Of a DNA stretch of 64,000 nt, positions 23,587-34,619 are shown piece by piece. The first letter of the stretch is position 1, and each line of letters begins with the position of its first letter. Position numbers and translations under genes: made by a program. The notes beneath the pieces were generated by a model. That model was not told the origin of the DNA. It did no database searches and worked only from the letters and a program-made list of their open reading frames with translations. This stretch comes from Okapia johnstoni (Eukaryota > Chordata > Mammalia > Artiodactyla > Giraffidae). Location: contig CM044320.1 of NCBI GenBank assembly GCA_024291935.2, positions 47,744,001 through 47,808,000 of the forward strand, given 5' to 3'.

Positions 23587-23735
23587 GAGTCTTCCCTGGT
23601 GGCTCAGATGGTGAAGGATATACATGCAATGCAGGAGATCCAGGTTTGATTCCTAGGTTGGGAAGATCCCCTATAGAAGGGAGTGGCTACTCACTCTAGT
23701 ATTCTTGCCTGGAGAATTCCATGGACAGAAATTAA
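23587..23735 (+). repeat. Bov-tA SINE, 3'-truncated
   Basis: It has the tRNA-like head (gtcttccctggtggctcagatgg), a B-box-like GGTTTGATTCC and the beginning of the BovB tail, and stops after attccatggacaga. Confidence 0.92.
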
Positions 23736-24820
23736 ATCTAACAAAGATGGCTGGGTATGAGTGCTCGGGGTTTCCCCACCACATCTCCATCCATCTTCTG
23801 GGGACAATGGCTGTGTTTCACAGCCTTTTATTAGTATCCGTGGTCTTTAAAAAGAGTCATGTCCAAATAGGTAGCTCATATGGAGTTTAGCAAAATCTTG
23901 GGAGATTTTTGGGTATCGCTTCTGATGACAATACATGAGAGCCGTGCAAGCAGTTGTTTACAGAAGGTCCTCAACAGAAAAGACTTAAAGAGACAGCCAA
24001 CATGGCCCTCCCTTAAATGGCCATGCACAGTCTGGAGGACACCCCACCCATGTGTGCCCACCCGTTCCCTTCTACCTGGTCCCTTCAGGTATGGCTGGCT
24101 CATTCCAACCCTCAACCCACCACATCACCTCTCCCTTTCCTAATCAGCTAACCAGACCACCACCTGCCAGCCCAGAGAGGGGGCTCAGGGTTCAGTAACC
24201 TGGTTCTTTCCCTATTCTCTCTGTCACCAAATTTTATGTCATAGATTTGATAGTCATAGATTTGATAGCCTGCTTCCTTAAGAACCTTTATCTCAGATTC
24301 TCAGTGACTCTATCCTCTCTCAAAACCTGGTTCTTCAAAATCAAAAATTCTGGCACTGAAATCCACACTTCTGTTGTAAGCTGTGCAGCCTACTAGAAAT
24401 CTACCAGTTTCTTCCTTTTTGCTTTCCTGGTCTAACAATCCTAGCTCTCCTCAAAGTAATACAGATTACTGGCTGTATTAGGGAAAAAATACTGAAACTT
24501 AAAGAGAGATTAGTTTTTCAAAAACAAAACCAAAAACTTCCCTTTCAAGACAGTCAACTACAGGCCACTAAGTTTCAGAAATCACCAACGCTTAATAACT
24601 CACTTCATTGAAGTGTATTTCATTCCATTTTGTTTTGTTTTATCTCCTCCCCAAACCTGCAGAAGCAATTCTTGGATGTGGCTCCCTTTGCTCTGGAGTG
24701 GAAAAGAGCTTTAGCTTTTGTGCTGCACCTGCCATTAATTTACTGAAAAACTTGTGCTTGCCACTTCTGTGTCCTGGGTGACAGTCTCAGAAGCAACATT
24801 TATAGAAAACTCATCTCATT
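23736..24820. other. Unassigned sequence
   Basis: No repeat is recognised. Overlapping open frames at 23876-24143 (79 codons minus, 87 plus) share one moderately GC-rich stretch and have no recognisable domain. Confidence 0.4.
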
Positions 24821-24824
24821 CACT

Positions 24825-25018
24825 GTTTATGAGACGATTACTATGGACCAGACCTCTCTGGGAAGCTGTACACGCATTGCCTCCTTTGATGTCACAACAA
24901 TCCTGGAAACAAGGGAAGTATTTTTATCCCCATTTCACAGATAAGGCAGCTGAGGCCTATCATTGGGTGTAATAATAAGTTCAGGATCCAAACCAAGGTT
25001 TTCTAGACTCTGAGACCC
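24825..25018 (-). repeat. MIR SINE, antisense
   Basis: Shows attactatggaccagacc, acaacaatcctggaaacaaggg, atccccatttcacagataaggcagctgagg and ggatccaaaccaaggttttctagactctgag in reverse-complement MIR order. Confidence 0.85.
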
Positions 25019-25024
25019 TTTACA

Positions 25025-25222
25025 CTCTACAGCTTTGTCTGACTCTTTGCAACCCCATGGGCCATAGCCCGTCAGGCTCCTCTGTCCATGAAATTCTCCA
25101 GGCAAGAATACTAGAGTGGGTAGCCATTCCCTTCTCCAAGGGATCTTCCCGACCCAGGGTTCAAATCCAGGTCTCCTGCCTTTTAGTCGGATTCTTTGCC
25201 ATCTGATCCACCAGGAAAGACC
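25025..25222 (-). repeat. Bov-tA SINE
   Basis: Antisense Bov-tA. The BovB tail lies at the left (ctttgtctgactctttgcaac) and the tRNA head at the right (gatccaccaggaaagaccc on plus). Confidence 0.94.
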
Positions 25223-25440
25223 CCCACAACTATAGTAATTTTTAACTTTTTATTTTGTATTAAGTATAGCCAATTAACAATGTTGTAATAGTTTCAGGTG
25301 GACAGCAGAGGACTCAGCCATACCTATACATGTATCCATTTTCCTTCAAACTCCCCTCCCATCCAAGCTGCCACACAACATTGAGCAGAGTTCCCTTTTT
25401 ATACAGTAAGACCTTGTTGGTTATCCATTTTAAGTATAGC
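25223..25440 (-). repeat. L1 3' UTR, antisense
   Basis: Contains attaacaatgttgtaatagtttcaggtggac and ccttgttggttatccattttaagtatagcagtgtgta, the reverse complement of the artiodactyl L1 3' UTR end. It is 5'-truncated. Confidence 0.9.
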
Positions 25441-25469
25441 AGTGTGTATGACTACGGTATTTAGATTAG

Positions 25470-25470
<1 letters not shown>

Positions 25471-25519
<49 letters not shown>
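25471..25519. repeat. (GT)24 microsatellite
   Basis: A pure GT run of about 49 bp immediately beyond an L1 3' UTR fragment. The open frame that reads through it encodes a Val-Cys alternation and is not a gene. Confidence 0.97.
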
Positions 25520-25520
<1 letters not shown>

Positions 25521-25525
<5 letters not shown>

Positions 25526-26704
25526 TACTACAGAGCTGCTAAATCCATCATGGGGAAACATTCATGGGCAAATACAAAGTCTGGAACACATCTATGCGTA
25601 ATACTGGAAAGAGAATACCAATAGTTAGACACCCCAGTTGAGGGGCAGAGCTCAGGGACCACCAGGTCCAAGAAGATACAGGCAGCGCATGTGAACAAAT
25701 AACTGCGTTCCCTTTGGTTGACCAATCTGGGCTGATTATGTTGTTGGGATGATTTCCCGCCCAGCTAAGGCAAAACCAGAGTTGCAAAATATTTTTCAAA
25801 AGGGCAAGGCAGAGACCACAAGCATTCTGGCAAAATTCTGGTTTGCTATCGCCTCTCACGCCGACTTATTTCTGCTGAAAAGATAAGGATCCCAGGTAGG
25901 CTCTCTGGGCAGGAAACTCCAGTGTTCAGGGAGGGAGCCTAATTGAGAAATGGACAATGAACCAGATGCAGACTCCCGTATCCCTGACACAGCAAAACAC
26001 TGTCTTTGCTCTGAATGGCAAAGTTGTTTCCCACTGTGCGTGTGGGAGAGAGATGACGCATTCTGTGACAGTAACTGTGAACAGGTGGGGGGAAAACAAG
26101 GGTCGCTTCCAAGAGGACTGTTAAAACTTTCCCTTTTCAAAGTCTGAGGAAATAATAATGTGGCTGCCCAAGTGAAAATCTGTCTGTTGCTATGCGTTCC
26201 ATGTACGCCTTGCTTATTCGCTCAGAAGTCTCCATTAAAATCACAGCTGTTACTTGCATGTTGGGTTCAGACGTTCTCCCATGGCCATGGCAAAGGAACA
26301 AAGGGAAATACTCGTGTTGGTCATTACACCTGCAACTGGGATGAATGGCAGTGATGTCAGCTGCATTCATATTGCATCTGAGAATAATAATAATGCCTTT
26401 CGTCTGCAGAAAGCTTTACAGTTTATGAAGCCTTTTATGTGCATTTCCTGCATTTGTTAACATTAAACATGGTGTCTCCCTTACAGAAAACAATACAAAA
26501 GGATTTTTTTGTTTTACCAAATCAGCCTCTGCAGCATGTAGATAACAAATGTTTCTGAGTGTCTAAACAATTTTTATATCGTCATAGAACCTCAAGATTT
26601 CCCATTCAACAAATTTCTCCTCCATTGTAACAACAGTAACACACACACACACAGCATATTTCCTGTTCTTAATTGAGTTGTATATCTTTTTTGCTTACTG
26701 ATTT
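25521..26704. other. Unassigned unique-looking sequence
   Basis: No repeat is recognised. Open frames of 65-103 codons on both strands have no recognisable domain. A short (AC)n occurs at about 26640-26653. Confidence 0.4.
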
Positions 26705-26875
26705 ATAGGAGTCCCTTATACGTTTTTTTAATTTATTTATTTTTAATTGAAGGATAATTACAATATTGTGTTGGTTTCTGCCATACATCAACATGGATCA
26801 GCCATAGGTATACATATATCCCTTGCCTCCTACCTACCTCCCACCCTATCCTTATACATTGCTGTTATGACTTCC
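26705..26875 (-). repeat. L1 3' end fragment, antisense
   Basis: It starts with an (AATA)n-like tail on plus (ttaatttatttatttttaattgaagg), then ttacaatattgtgttggtttctgccatacatcaacatgg and catatatcccttgcctcc, the reverse complement of an artiodactyl L1 3' UTR. Confidence 0.9.
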
Positions 26876-27072
26876 TTGACAGATATAAGATTGTTACTCT
26901 CTTCCAATTGCTTATTGAGTGTGTGATTAGTACATTATTTGTTGAACTTTAGGTTGGAAAAATGGCTTTAGTTCAACTTCTTCATCCACAAATGAGGAAA
27001 ACTGGTCCAGAAAGTTCACTTAGCTACTTAGTGGTTGCTTGATTAGAACTCTAATCTTCTGCCTTTTTCTCC

Positions 27073-27856
27073 ACAGTTCAGTTCAGTTCAGTTGCTCATT
27101 CATGTCCAACTCTTTGCGACCCCATGGACTGCAGCATGCCAGGCCTCCCTGTCCATCACCAACTCCTGGAGCTTACCCAAACTCATGTCCATTGAGTCGG
27201 TGATGCCATCCAACCATCTCATCCTCCTGCCCCCAATCTTTCCCAGCATCAGGGTCTTTTCAAATGAGTCAGTTCTTCACATCAGGTGGCCAAAGTTTTG
27301 GAGTTTCAGCTTCAACATCAGTCCTTCCCATGAACCCTCAGGATTGATCTCCTTTAGGATGGACTGGTTGGATCTCCTTGCAGTCCAAGGGACTCTCAAG
27401 AGTCTTCTCCAACACCACAGTTCAAAAGCATCAATTCTGTGGTGCTCAGCTTTCTTCACAGTCCAACTCTCACATCCATACATGACCACTGGAAAAACCA
27501 TAGCCTTGACTAGATGGACCTTTGTTGGCAAAGTAATGTCTCTGCTTTTTAATATGCTATCTAGGTTGGTCATAACTTTCCTTCCAAGGAGTAAGTGTCT
27601 TTTAATTTCATGGCTGCAGTCACCATCTACAGTGACTTTGGAGACCAGAAAAATAAAGTCTGACACTGTTTCCCCATCTATTTGCCATGAAGTGATGGAA
27701 CCAGATGCCATGATCTTAGTTTTCTAATGCTGAGCTTTAAGCCAACACTTTTACTCTCCTCCTTCACTTTCATCATGAGGCTCTTTAGTTCTTCTTCACT
27801 TTCTGCCATAAGGGTGGTGTCATCTGCATATCTGAGGTTATTGATATTTCTCCCGA
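27073..27856 (-). mobile_element. BovB LINE, 5'-truncated, with target-site duplication
   Basis: The element is the 3' part of a BovB (RTE-type) retrotransposon. On the minus strand it encodes the end of the reverse transcriptase, with the catalytic-site motif YADDTTLMAE seen at about 27830, followed by the connection region (FIFLVSKVTVDGD) and the C-terminal CESWTVKK and ELWCWRRLL motifs. The 3' end lies at the left with a (TTCAG)n tail. The 10-mer CTTTTTCTCC flanks the element at 27063-27072 and 27857-27866. Plus-strand open frames (211 codons) are antisense shadows. The reading frame is broken between 27711 and 27678, so it is inactive. Confidence 0.95.
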
Positions 27857-27926
27857 CTTTTTCTCCTAGGATATAGCTAATATTCTGCACTGGTGAATTC
27901 TCAAGTTGTCATAGTTATACAGTGTG

Positions 27927-28274
27927 ATGTGCTTTGTTGTGCTGTGCTTAGTTGCTCAGTCATGTCTGACTCTTTGCAATGCCATGGACTGTAGCCTGCC
28001 AGACTCCTCTGTCCATGGGGAGTCTCCAGGCAAGAATAGGAGTGGGTTGCCATCCCCTCCTCCAGGGGATCTTCCCAACCCAGGGATCAAACCCATGTCT
28101 CATGTCTCCCACATTGCTGGTGGATTCTTTAGCATCTGAGCCACCAGTGAAGCCCAAGAATACTGGAGTGGGTAGCCTATCCCTTATCTGGGGGAACTTC
28201 CTGAACCAGGAATAGAACTGAGGTCTCTTGCATTGCAGGCAGATTCTTTACCAGCTGAGCTACTAGGGAAGCCC
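27927..28274 (-). repeat. Bov-tA SINE with a duplicated head part
   Basis: A complete antisense Bov-tA (27927-28155) is followed by a second head-plus-partial-body piece (28158-28274, ending ctgagctactagggaagccc). The pair behaves as one unit: TATACAGTGTGAT at 27914-27926 and ATATAGTGTGAT at 28275-28286 flank it as a target-site duplication. Confidence 0.88.
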
Positions 28275-28286
28275 ATATAGTGTGAT

Positions 28287-28665
28287 ACACTCATACAATT
28301 CACATATAGCAATTAAAAATAAAAAGCATCTACTGACATATGAAACAAAATGCATAAATCTCAGATAAAATGTTAAGTGACTCAGACATAATAAGCTATA
28401 TATTATGTGATTCTGTTCATATGAAGTTTAAAACTAGGCAAAACCAAACTATGGTGGTAGAAACTAGATCTTTATTCCTTAGGAGAGGGTATGACTGAAA
28501 GGAGGCATGAGGAAGTTTCTCTGGGTGTTGAAATGTTCTATGTCTTGATGAGGGAGGTAGTCGCATGGATGGATACCTATGTAAAAGATTCGTTAAGCTG
28601 TACATTTAAGATCCATGGTTTTTGCTGTAAGTTATACAGTAATAAAAAATAAAGAAGAAAACCAA
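28287..28665 (+). repeat. Old L1 3' end
   Basis: The order attctgttcatatgaagtttaaaactaggcaaaacc, atggtggtagaaactagatc, gttctatgtcttgatgagg, gttaagctgtacatttaagatccatgg then an A-rich end is that of old mammalian L1 (L1M-type) 3' UTRs. Confidence 0.8.
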
Positions 28666-28964
28666 AGCAGAGACTTAACTATTTCTCATTAACTTGATGG
28701 ATATTGAGCAAAAGAGAATAATTCTGGCCCTCAAATGATTTTTAATCTGAATTATTCTTCCTGGCTGACTTTCACTATTACACAAACCACAGAGTTGCCA
28801 AATCTCTACTTCTTTGAATAGTCTGGCTCTGCCTTGAACAACTGTGGGTTGAGCTAATTGACCTTCAAAGTCACTCCTAGGTCCAAATTTCTGGGATTTT
28901 TTGAAAAAGGGATGCCAAAACATATCTCTGAGCGGGAAGGAACATCAGAGGTTGTCTGGTTCTT

Positions 28965-29050
28965 GTCTGTTATTTTATAGGAGAAAAGAATGAGCTTAGA
29001 GGATGGAAATGACTTGCCTAAGGTTGCCCTGATAGTAATTCAGTGCAGCT
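28965..29050 (-). repeat. MIR fragment, antisense
   Basis: Contains ttttataggagaaaagaatgagc and aatgacttgcctaaggttgccctg, a diverged reverse-complement MIR core. Confidence 0.6.
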
Positions 29051-29071
29051 CCTCTGACTTCATCTCAACTC

Positions 29072-29120
29072 AGGTCAACAAATATCCCTTGAGTGCCTGC
29101 TATGTGCCAGGTACTGAGTC
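29072..29120 (-). repeat. L2 3' end, antisense
   Basis: The sequence caacaaatatcccttgagtgcctgctatgtgccaggtactgag is the reverse complement of the common L2/MIR terminal motif. Confidence 0.7.
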
Positions 29121-29654
29121 AGACACCACATTGGGCTCCCTGGTTCTATAAAGCCAAAGGTGTCATTGTGTTGCTTGGTGAGGAAAGTAGTGAGCTCATT
29201 TCCCACAACCTAGTGTGAGAGCACCAGCAGACAAAGTCAGAAGACTCAAAAAGGAAGCAAGACAAAGTTCAAAGTGCCAAAGTAACATAACCACTTAATG
29301 TCCTTTCCCGCACTTGACCACAGAAATATCAAAGTCTCTCCTCATCCCAGGGTGGGGTTTCTGGGACTCTCAATCATAATAATGGTAAGCTGTAATTCTG
29401 GAGTCTACTATACGAAAATTCTGATCATATGCCTTAACAGCATGTGAACTTGAAATTCCCTATTTTATAAACTTTTACTTCCTTTCTGAGAAAACTTGTA
29501 TCTTTAAGCAAAGTTCTATTCTCCTTCAGTTAATTGAGCAAACATAAGGAACTAATTTCTATAGACTTCTTACAGAGTGGCTGTAGGAACTAAGCATGAT
29601 GAATGTGAAATTCACCACTCAAAGCATGCAGAACACAAGATTTCACATAGACAC

Positions 29655-29860
29655 AGGCTTAGAGTGTAAGCCACGGACATGAGTCTGTCATGATTCTACC
29701 ACTGACTAGCTATGTGATCTTTGTCTCTCTGGGCAGTCACTTCACCTCTTCAAGCCTCTGTTTCTTCATTTACAAATTGAAAGGGTTGGACCAAAGAACT
29801 GCCCACATTTTTCTCGGCTCACTCTGGGATTCAACAAAGGCTGTGACTCACAGGCTCATG
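29655..29860 (+). repeat. MIR SINE
   Basis: Sense MIR: tctaccactgactagctatgtgatctttg, gcagtcacttcacctcttcaagcctctgtttcttcatttac. The 64-codon frame over it is the repeat. Confidence 0.9.
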
Positions 29861-29879
29861 AAAAAAAACTTTGGAGTGT

Positions 29880-30835
29880 TGTGAATTTTGGTGGCTGTCC
29901 CCAGGAGTACTGTTGATAATACTGAAGATGCAGAGGGTTAAAGAAGAGCGGAAAGAGATGAAAAAGAGAAAAGAGAAGAAAATTGAGATTATAAGAGGGA
30001 GAGATTTTCACTGAGTGCCTGCATGACCGCTTGCTAGGTAGGACCCTCAGGTGGTTCCTGACTGGACTTCTGACCTCCTTTCCTTTTTCTTCATGCCTTT
30101 GCTCACAAAATATCTGATTCTATATTGATCAGATTGGTCCACTAAGGTCCCTGGACCTTAGCCTGGAGTGGTGACTGGCTGTTTTCCTAGACTTTCTCTC
30201 TCACCTGGGACCTCTCCCTCTTCTATGCCATAGCGATCCATCGCAAGCTTCTCCTCTACACACTCAAGGCACCATAACCCACACAACATACTTCTTTCCA
30301 TTCATGAAACTCAGGGAGTTGGTTGAGGTTTTTACCTCTAACTTCTGAGCCTAACCGAGACTATGTGGATGCGTAATCCCTACTACCAATCTGCCTGTAG
30401 TCTTGCCTCCTTGAACTCATCATGGCTCAGAATCTGCCTGGGGTACAGATGGGGATTTTTCAACCACAGGCACAGGATAGGTGTCCAGTGCATCTCTGAA
30501 GAAAGTAACAGGAATACTCAGTGCCCAGACGTCAGGAAAGAACAGGTTTCCTGAGGGTTCAGATGACACGCTGTATGCAGACAAGCTCCCTGGAGAATAT
30601 CTCTTCCCGAACACAAAGGAAGTACAAAGCAGATTGGGTCTTGTTTCCGAAAACTACCATTTCGTAAGAGCTAAACAGAAGTATGAGCTTGTAGGCGCTA
30701 CCACACCCATTCTCTCTCCATCTCCTACAAAATCAAAACCAAACTCCTCAGCCTGGCATGGGAAGCCCTTCTTAAACTTTTTGCATCTTCATCATAATTT
30801 GTAGCTGTTCATGTGCCTGCTTGACCATCTGATGC
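29880..30835. other. Unassigned sequence, possible L2 at the right end
   Basis: No gene is supported. The 107-codon frame from 30481 has no recognisable domain. At 30690-30835, text such as caaactcctcagcctggcatgggaagccc resembles an L2 internal segment. Confidence 0.4.
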
Positions 30836-30837
30836 TC

Positions 30838-31050
30838 TGGTTCTGTGGTTCTCAAGCTGGGTACAGGAGTTCTCCAATTAGAATCACCAGGGAACTTTAA
30901 AAATTCAGATGCCCAGGCCACATCCCAGGCCCATTATATGACACTCTCTGAGGGTGATTCTCAGGCATCAGGAGTTTTTAAAGCTTCCCCTCCCTGCCTA
31001 GTGATTATAGTGTACCAAAGTAAAGAATCACTGCTTTCATTGGTTTAAGA
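30838..31050 (+). repeat. MER5A-like hAT DNA transposon
   Basis: Begins tctgtggttctcaagctgggtacaggag and continues with tagaatcaccagggaactttaaaaattcagatgcccaggcc to aagaatcactgc, the length and internal order of a MER5A non-autonomous element. Confidence 0.85.
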
Positions 31051-31060
31051 ATCATCTTTT

Positions 31061-31314
31061 GGGGACTTCCCTAGTGGTCTAATGGTTAAGTATCTGCCTT
31101 CCAATGCAGGGAACGTGGTTCAATCCCTGGTCAGGGAACTAAGATCCCACAGGCAACTAAGGTGGCACAACACAACTACTGAGCCCACACACCACAAGAA
31201 GAAGCCCCCACACCACAACTAGAGAAAAACCCACTCCCGCCCCGCCCCCATACACACGCAATGAAGATCCAGCAGATCTTAAAAAACGAAAACAAAAAAC
31301 ACTATGTGCAATAG
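31061..31314 (+). repeat. CHR-type tRNA-derived SINE
   Basis: It has a tRNA-like head (ggggacttccctagtggtctaatggttaag, B box GGTTCAATCCC), then the CHR body (aactaagatcccacaggc, cacaactactgagccc, cacaactagagaaaaaccc) and an A-rich tail after gaagatccagcagatc. The octamer CATCTTTT flanks it (31053-31060 and 31315-31322). Confidence 0.92.
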
Positions 31315-31354
31315 CATCTTTTCACCTATTTGATTGGCAAGCACCAAAATTTTA

Positions 31355-31530
31355 AAAATAAAATCATCTAGTGGGGCTGTTAAGAATAAAGATTGCTTAG
31401 GCCCCCACCCCTATGACTCTAAATCACTATCTGTAAGATGGGGTCCTTGAAATGTACATTTTCAATACACTTGTAGGGGAATTATAGTGCAGATGGCCTG
31501 AGAACCACACTTGGAAAAAACACTGCTTTT
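31355..31530 (+). repeat. MER5A-like element, second copy
   Basis: Shows aatcatctagtggggctgttaagaataaagattgcttaggcccccaccc and ends cctgagaaccacacttggaaaaaacactgc, matching the MER5A 3' terminal inverted repeat. Confidence 0.75.
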
Positions 31531-31925
31531 GGTCCATGAAACTACTTCATCCAAGCTGCCTGAGTACAGCGAGCAGTCTCACTCTCCTTGGCTTTGATTT
31601 GGCTTCGCTCTCTGCCTGGAATGCCCTCCCCTCTCCCTGACCTCTGAGAGAACTTTCGGTCACCTTCCAAATGTAAACTCTTCCCTGTGACTTTTCCTGA
31701 CCCTTCCCAGGAGGAATTTATTACTCCCCCGCCTGAGTTTCCATAGCACTTGGTACATGCTTCTGCTGAAGCATTTATCACACAATATTATGGCTGTTTC
31801 TTTATGTGTCTGTCACACCCTTTAAACTATGAGTATTTTCCTTTTTTCATCTTGCCAGGACCTAGCACAGTGCCTGGGACATAACTTAAGTCAGTAAATG
31901 TTTATTGAGTTAAATGAAGCTGTTT
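31531..31925 (+). repeat. L2 LINE 3' end
   Basis: Runs through tctctgcctggaatgccctcccc, ttccaaatgtaaactcttccctgtgac, ttcccaggaggaatttattactcc and ctagcacagtgcctgggacataac to aataaatgtttattgagttaaatgaa-type sequence. This is the L2 3' UTR order. Confidence 0.88.
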
Positions 31926-32260
31926 GTAGAGTTGGTCATCATATTAGATATCCATCCATCTATGTGTGGCAAGACTACAGACACTGGGATAGGGCACAGG
32001 AAGGATCCTAGTGCCAGAGAGGAGAGCCGGCCATAACAATGCCAGGTAGGAGAAACGCCAGCCCTGGGACCAGGACGAAGGCATGACTCCTTCAGCACAG
32101 AGAGCATACAGACAGGTTCAGGTTTGCTTCCTTACATTAGTAGGGACAGGAAAATGCTTTTGATGGTCCTTGAAATTTAAAAGTAGATATGAAGCAAGAA
32201 GTCCAAGCTCATGGATAAGGTTGGTGATCATAAGAATCACTAGGTATTTATCATTTATGT

Positions 32261-32417
32261 TGGGCTTCCCTAGTAGCTCAACCAGTAAAAAATCCACCTG
32301 CAATGCAGGAGACCTGGGTTTGATCGATCCCTGGGTTGGGAAGATCTGCTAGAGAAGGGGATAACAACCCACTCCAATATTCTTGCCCGGAAACTCCCTT
32401 GGACAGAGAAGCCTGGA
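32261..32417 (+). repeat. Bov-tA SINE, 3'-truncated
   Basis: Head gggcttccctagtagctcaacc. The B box carries a local duplication (gtttgatcgatccc). The copy ends early after gacagagaagcctgg. Confidence 0.93.
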
Positions 32418-33035
32418 GGTATATTAAAAGAACAAAGAATCTGAGTCAAAGTTCAGACCTACAATTGAAATCTCCATGAGATACACAGAGAACCTGAACA
32501 TTTAACAAGAACCTTAGGATCACTTGGTTTTATGAAACGCCTGGTTAAGCAACTTTAGGAAGTACTGAAAATGGGTAGAAAAAGTTTTTAATGCAAAAGA
32601 AAGCCAGTGTCCCCAAACACAGAATGACCTGCTGTGGTAGCACAAAGTCCATATGTGATGTGGAGAAGGGGAAGTTTAAAGTTTGAAAAGCAGTGGCCAA
32701 GGGTCATCACTGGGTTCCAGGAGGCCAGAGACCTTTAGAGTACCTTAATGTGGGCTGCACCAGCTGAGAAGTGGCTCTTCCTCTCTATCCCACCTTTCTT
32801 TCTGAAGCCCTGGAGTTGGGTAAGGTTGAGTACATGGTGAGGGACATTATGAAGAGAGAAACTAAAAGTTGAAAAAGGCTGTAGAAATGAAGCCAGCAGA
32901 GTAGGCAGAAAAATAAATCAGAACATAAGCAAAGGTCAGCTCTTTCTCTCCTAAACTATGATAATATAAAATTATGATTCCAATCATGTTTCAAGCTCTT
33001 GAAAGAGGAGGAATGAGGGGTGTCATTACCAGAGT
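32418..33035. other. Unassigned sequence
   Basis: No recognisable gene. 32490-32550 is faintly MER5-like but too diverged to call. Confidence 0.35.
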
Positions 33036-33039
33036 CAGC

Positions 33040-33465
33040 CAAACTGCAGTCTCAAGGCACAGTCTCCCCAGCTGCCCTTACTTCACATACTAGCTGTTGG
33101 TTTGGGGGATTCCTCAAACCACCCCAGGTTTAACCACTCACTGGGAAGATTCACAGAACTCACTGAAAGCTATTATACATATGGTCATGATTTACTATAG
33201 GGAAGGGTTAGAAGCAACAAAAAGAAAATTCACAAAGGGCAGTGTTTAGGAGGATTCCAAATGCAAAGCTTCTGTTGTCCTGAGGATGCAGGAATTCCCC
33301 CTCCCCCCGGCATTAGTGTGACAATACAGAATATTGCCATCTTGGGGAACTCAGCCTCGGAGTCCAGAGTTTTTATCAGAGCGTCATTACATAGATGTAA
33401 TTGGTTGATTGATCGCCCACATTATTGAATTGTCTCTGGTGGCACCTCCCCTTCCACAGAGATTG
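33040..33465 (-). repeat. LTR-like remnant, probably the ERVL 3' LTR
   Basis: The plus strand shows text expected of an antisense mammalian ERVL/MaLR LTR: gatttactatagggaagggttag, then ttttatcagagcgtcattacatagatgtaattggttgattgatcg and ctctggtggcacctcccc. It lies on the side where the 3' LTR of the minus-strand ERVL internal sequence (34620-35700) would be. The family is inferred and the boundaries are not resolved. Confidence 0.5.
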
Positions 33466-34221
33466 GGCTAGAAGAGGCCTGAAGAGGACAGGGGGTCTGC
33501 TCTTTGCCTTCTTTGAAATGGAGTTGAAGTTGCAGAATCAAAAGTGGATTTTCCGTGAAGCTGTAAGACACTCATTCACACTGCAGAGTCATGGGATCAT
33601 CAAAGGAAAGATTAGAACTAGTGTAGCTTTACTAAAAGTTTGAAATAGAGGCAAAGATATGCAAATACATACACATACTGACTCACCTAAATTTCAGTAA
33701 AAGCCTCAATTAGGCATCAATCAAAAATCTGTCAATCAATTGCTTTTTGTTTTTTAAAACTATACTCACTATGCATCCAACACTGAGATATTAAGCTACT
33801 ATTTGGGGAATATTATAAACATGAGATAAAATCAAGGATCCCAGACATTACAAGCTTTGGAGATTTCCTTTATGTTCTTGCAAGTGTAGATACTTCCTGC
33901 TTTTTTCATGTCCATTCTCAAACCATGACTTGAAGGCCACAGTGAAGGTTTATTATTTCCACTGTCCACTACTCATCCTATGTTTGCTTTAATTTCTCTT
34001 CAGATGGGTCACATGGAGTGACCCAAAACTTTATTCCAGAGGGATCTGAGCTTTCAGGGGTCCCTGGTTATAAAGAATTTCCATAGACCCCCCCTTAATT
34101 TATGCCTGGACAGGGCAGACCTAGGAGTTTCCTCTGAATTTTATTCATATTCCCCTCTAACTATGCTATGTATCAGAACCTTTGATAACCAGGATGGACT
34201 ATAGCCTATATTTTCCCCAAA

Positions 34222-34434
34222 AGTGAAAGCATTAGTCACTCAATCACATCCAATTCTTTGCAGCACTATGGATTGTAGCCCACCAGACTCCCCTGTCCAT
34301 GGAATTCTCCAGGCAAGAACACTGGAGTGGATAGCTGTTTCCTTCTCCAGAGGATCTTTCTGGCCCAGGGATCGAACCCAGGTCTCCTGGGTTGCAGGCA
34401 GATTCTTTACTGTCTGAGCCACCAAGAAAGCCCA
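34222..34434 (-). repeat. Bov-tA SINE
   Basis: Complete antisense Bov-tA, from the aagtgaaagcattagtcactcaatc tail to the head ctgagccaccaagaaagccc on plus. Confidence 0.95.
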
Positions 34435-34619
34435 ACCCGGTGTTAAAAAGAACCTGGAGTGGCAGGGTAGCAGTCTCTGTTGTTTCCTCTGGTGGAAGCA
34501 TTTCTTCTCCAAGTATTAAAGCCCATATATGAGCATTACCCAAAGTCAAAGGTATAATATAAAATGTAACTGTGAGAAGTGCCATTCCCATTTCTCACCT
34601 TGGTCTCTGGATCCACATT

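Noticed and set aside
25442..25624. Protein with a Val-Cys alternating run
   Set aside because: It is only a translation of the (GT)n microsatellite.
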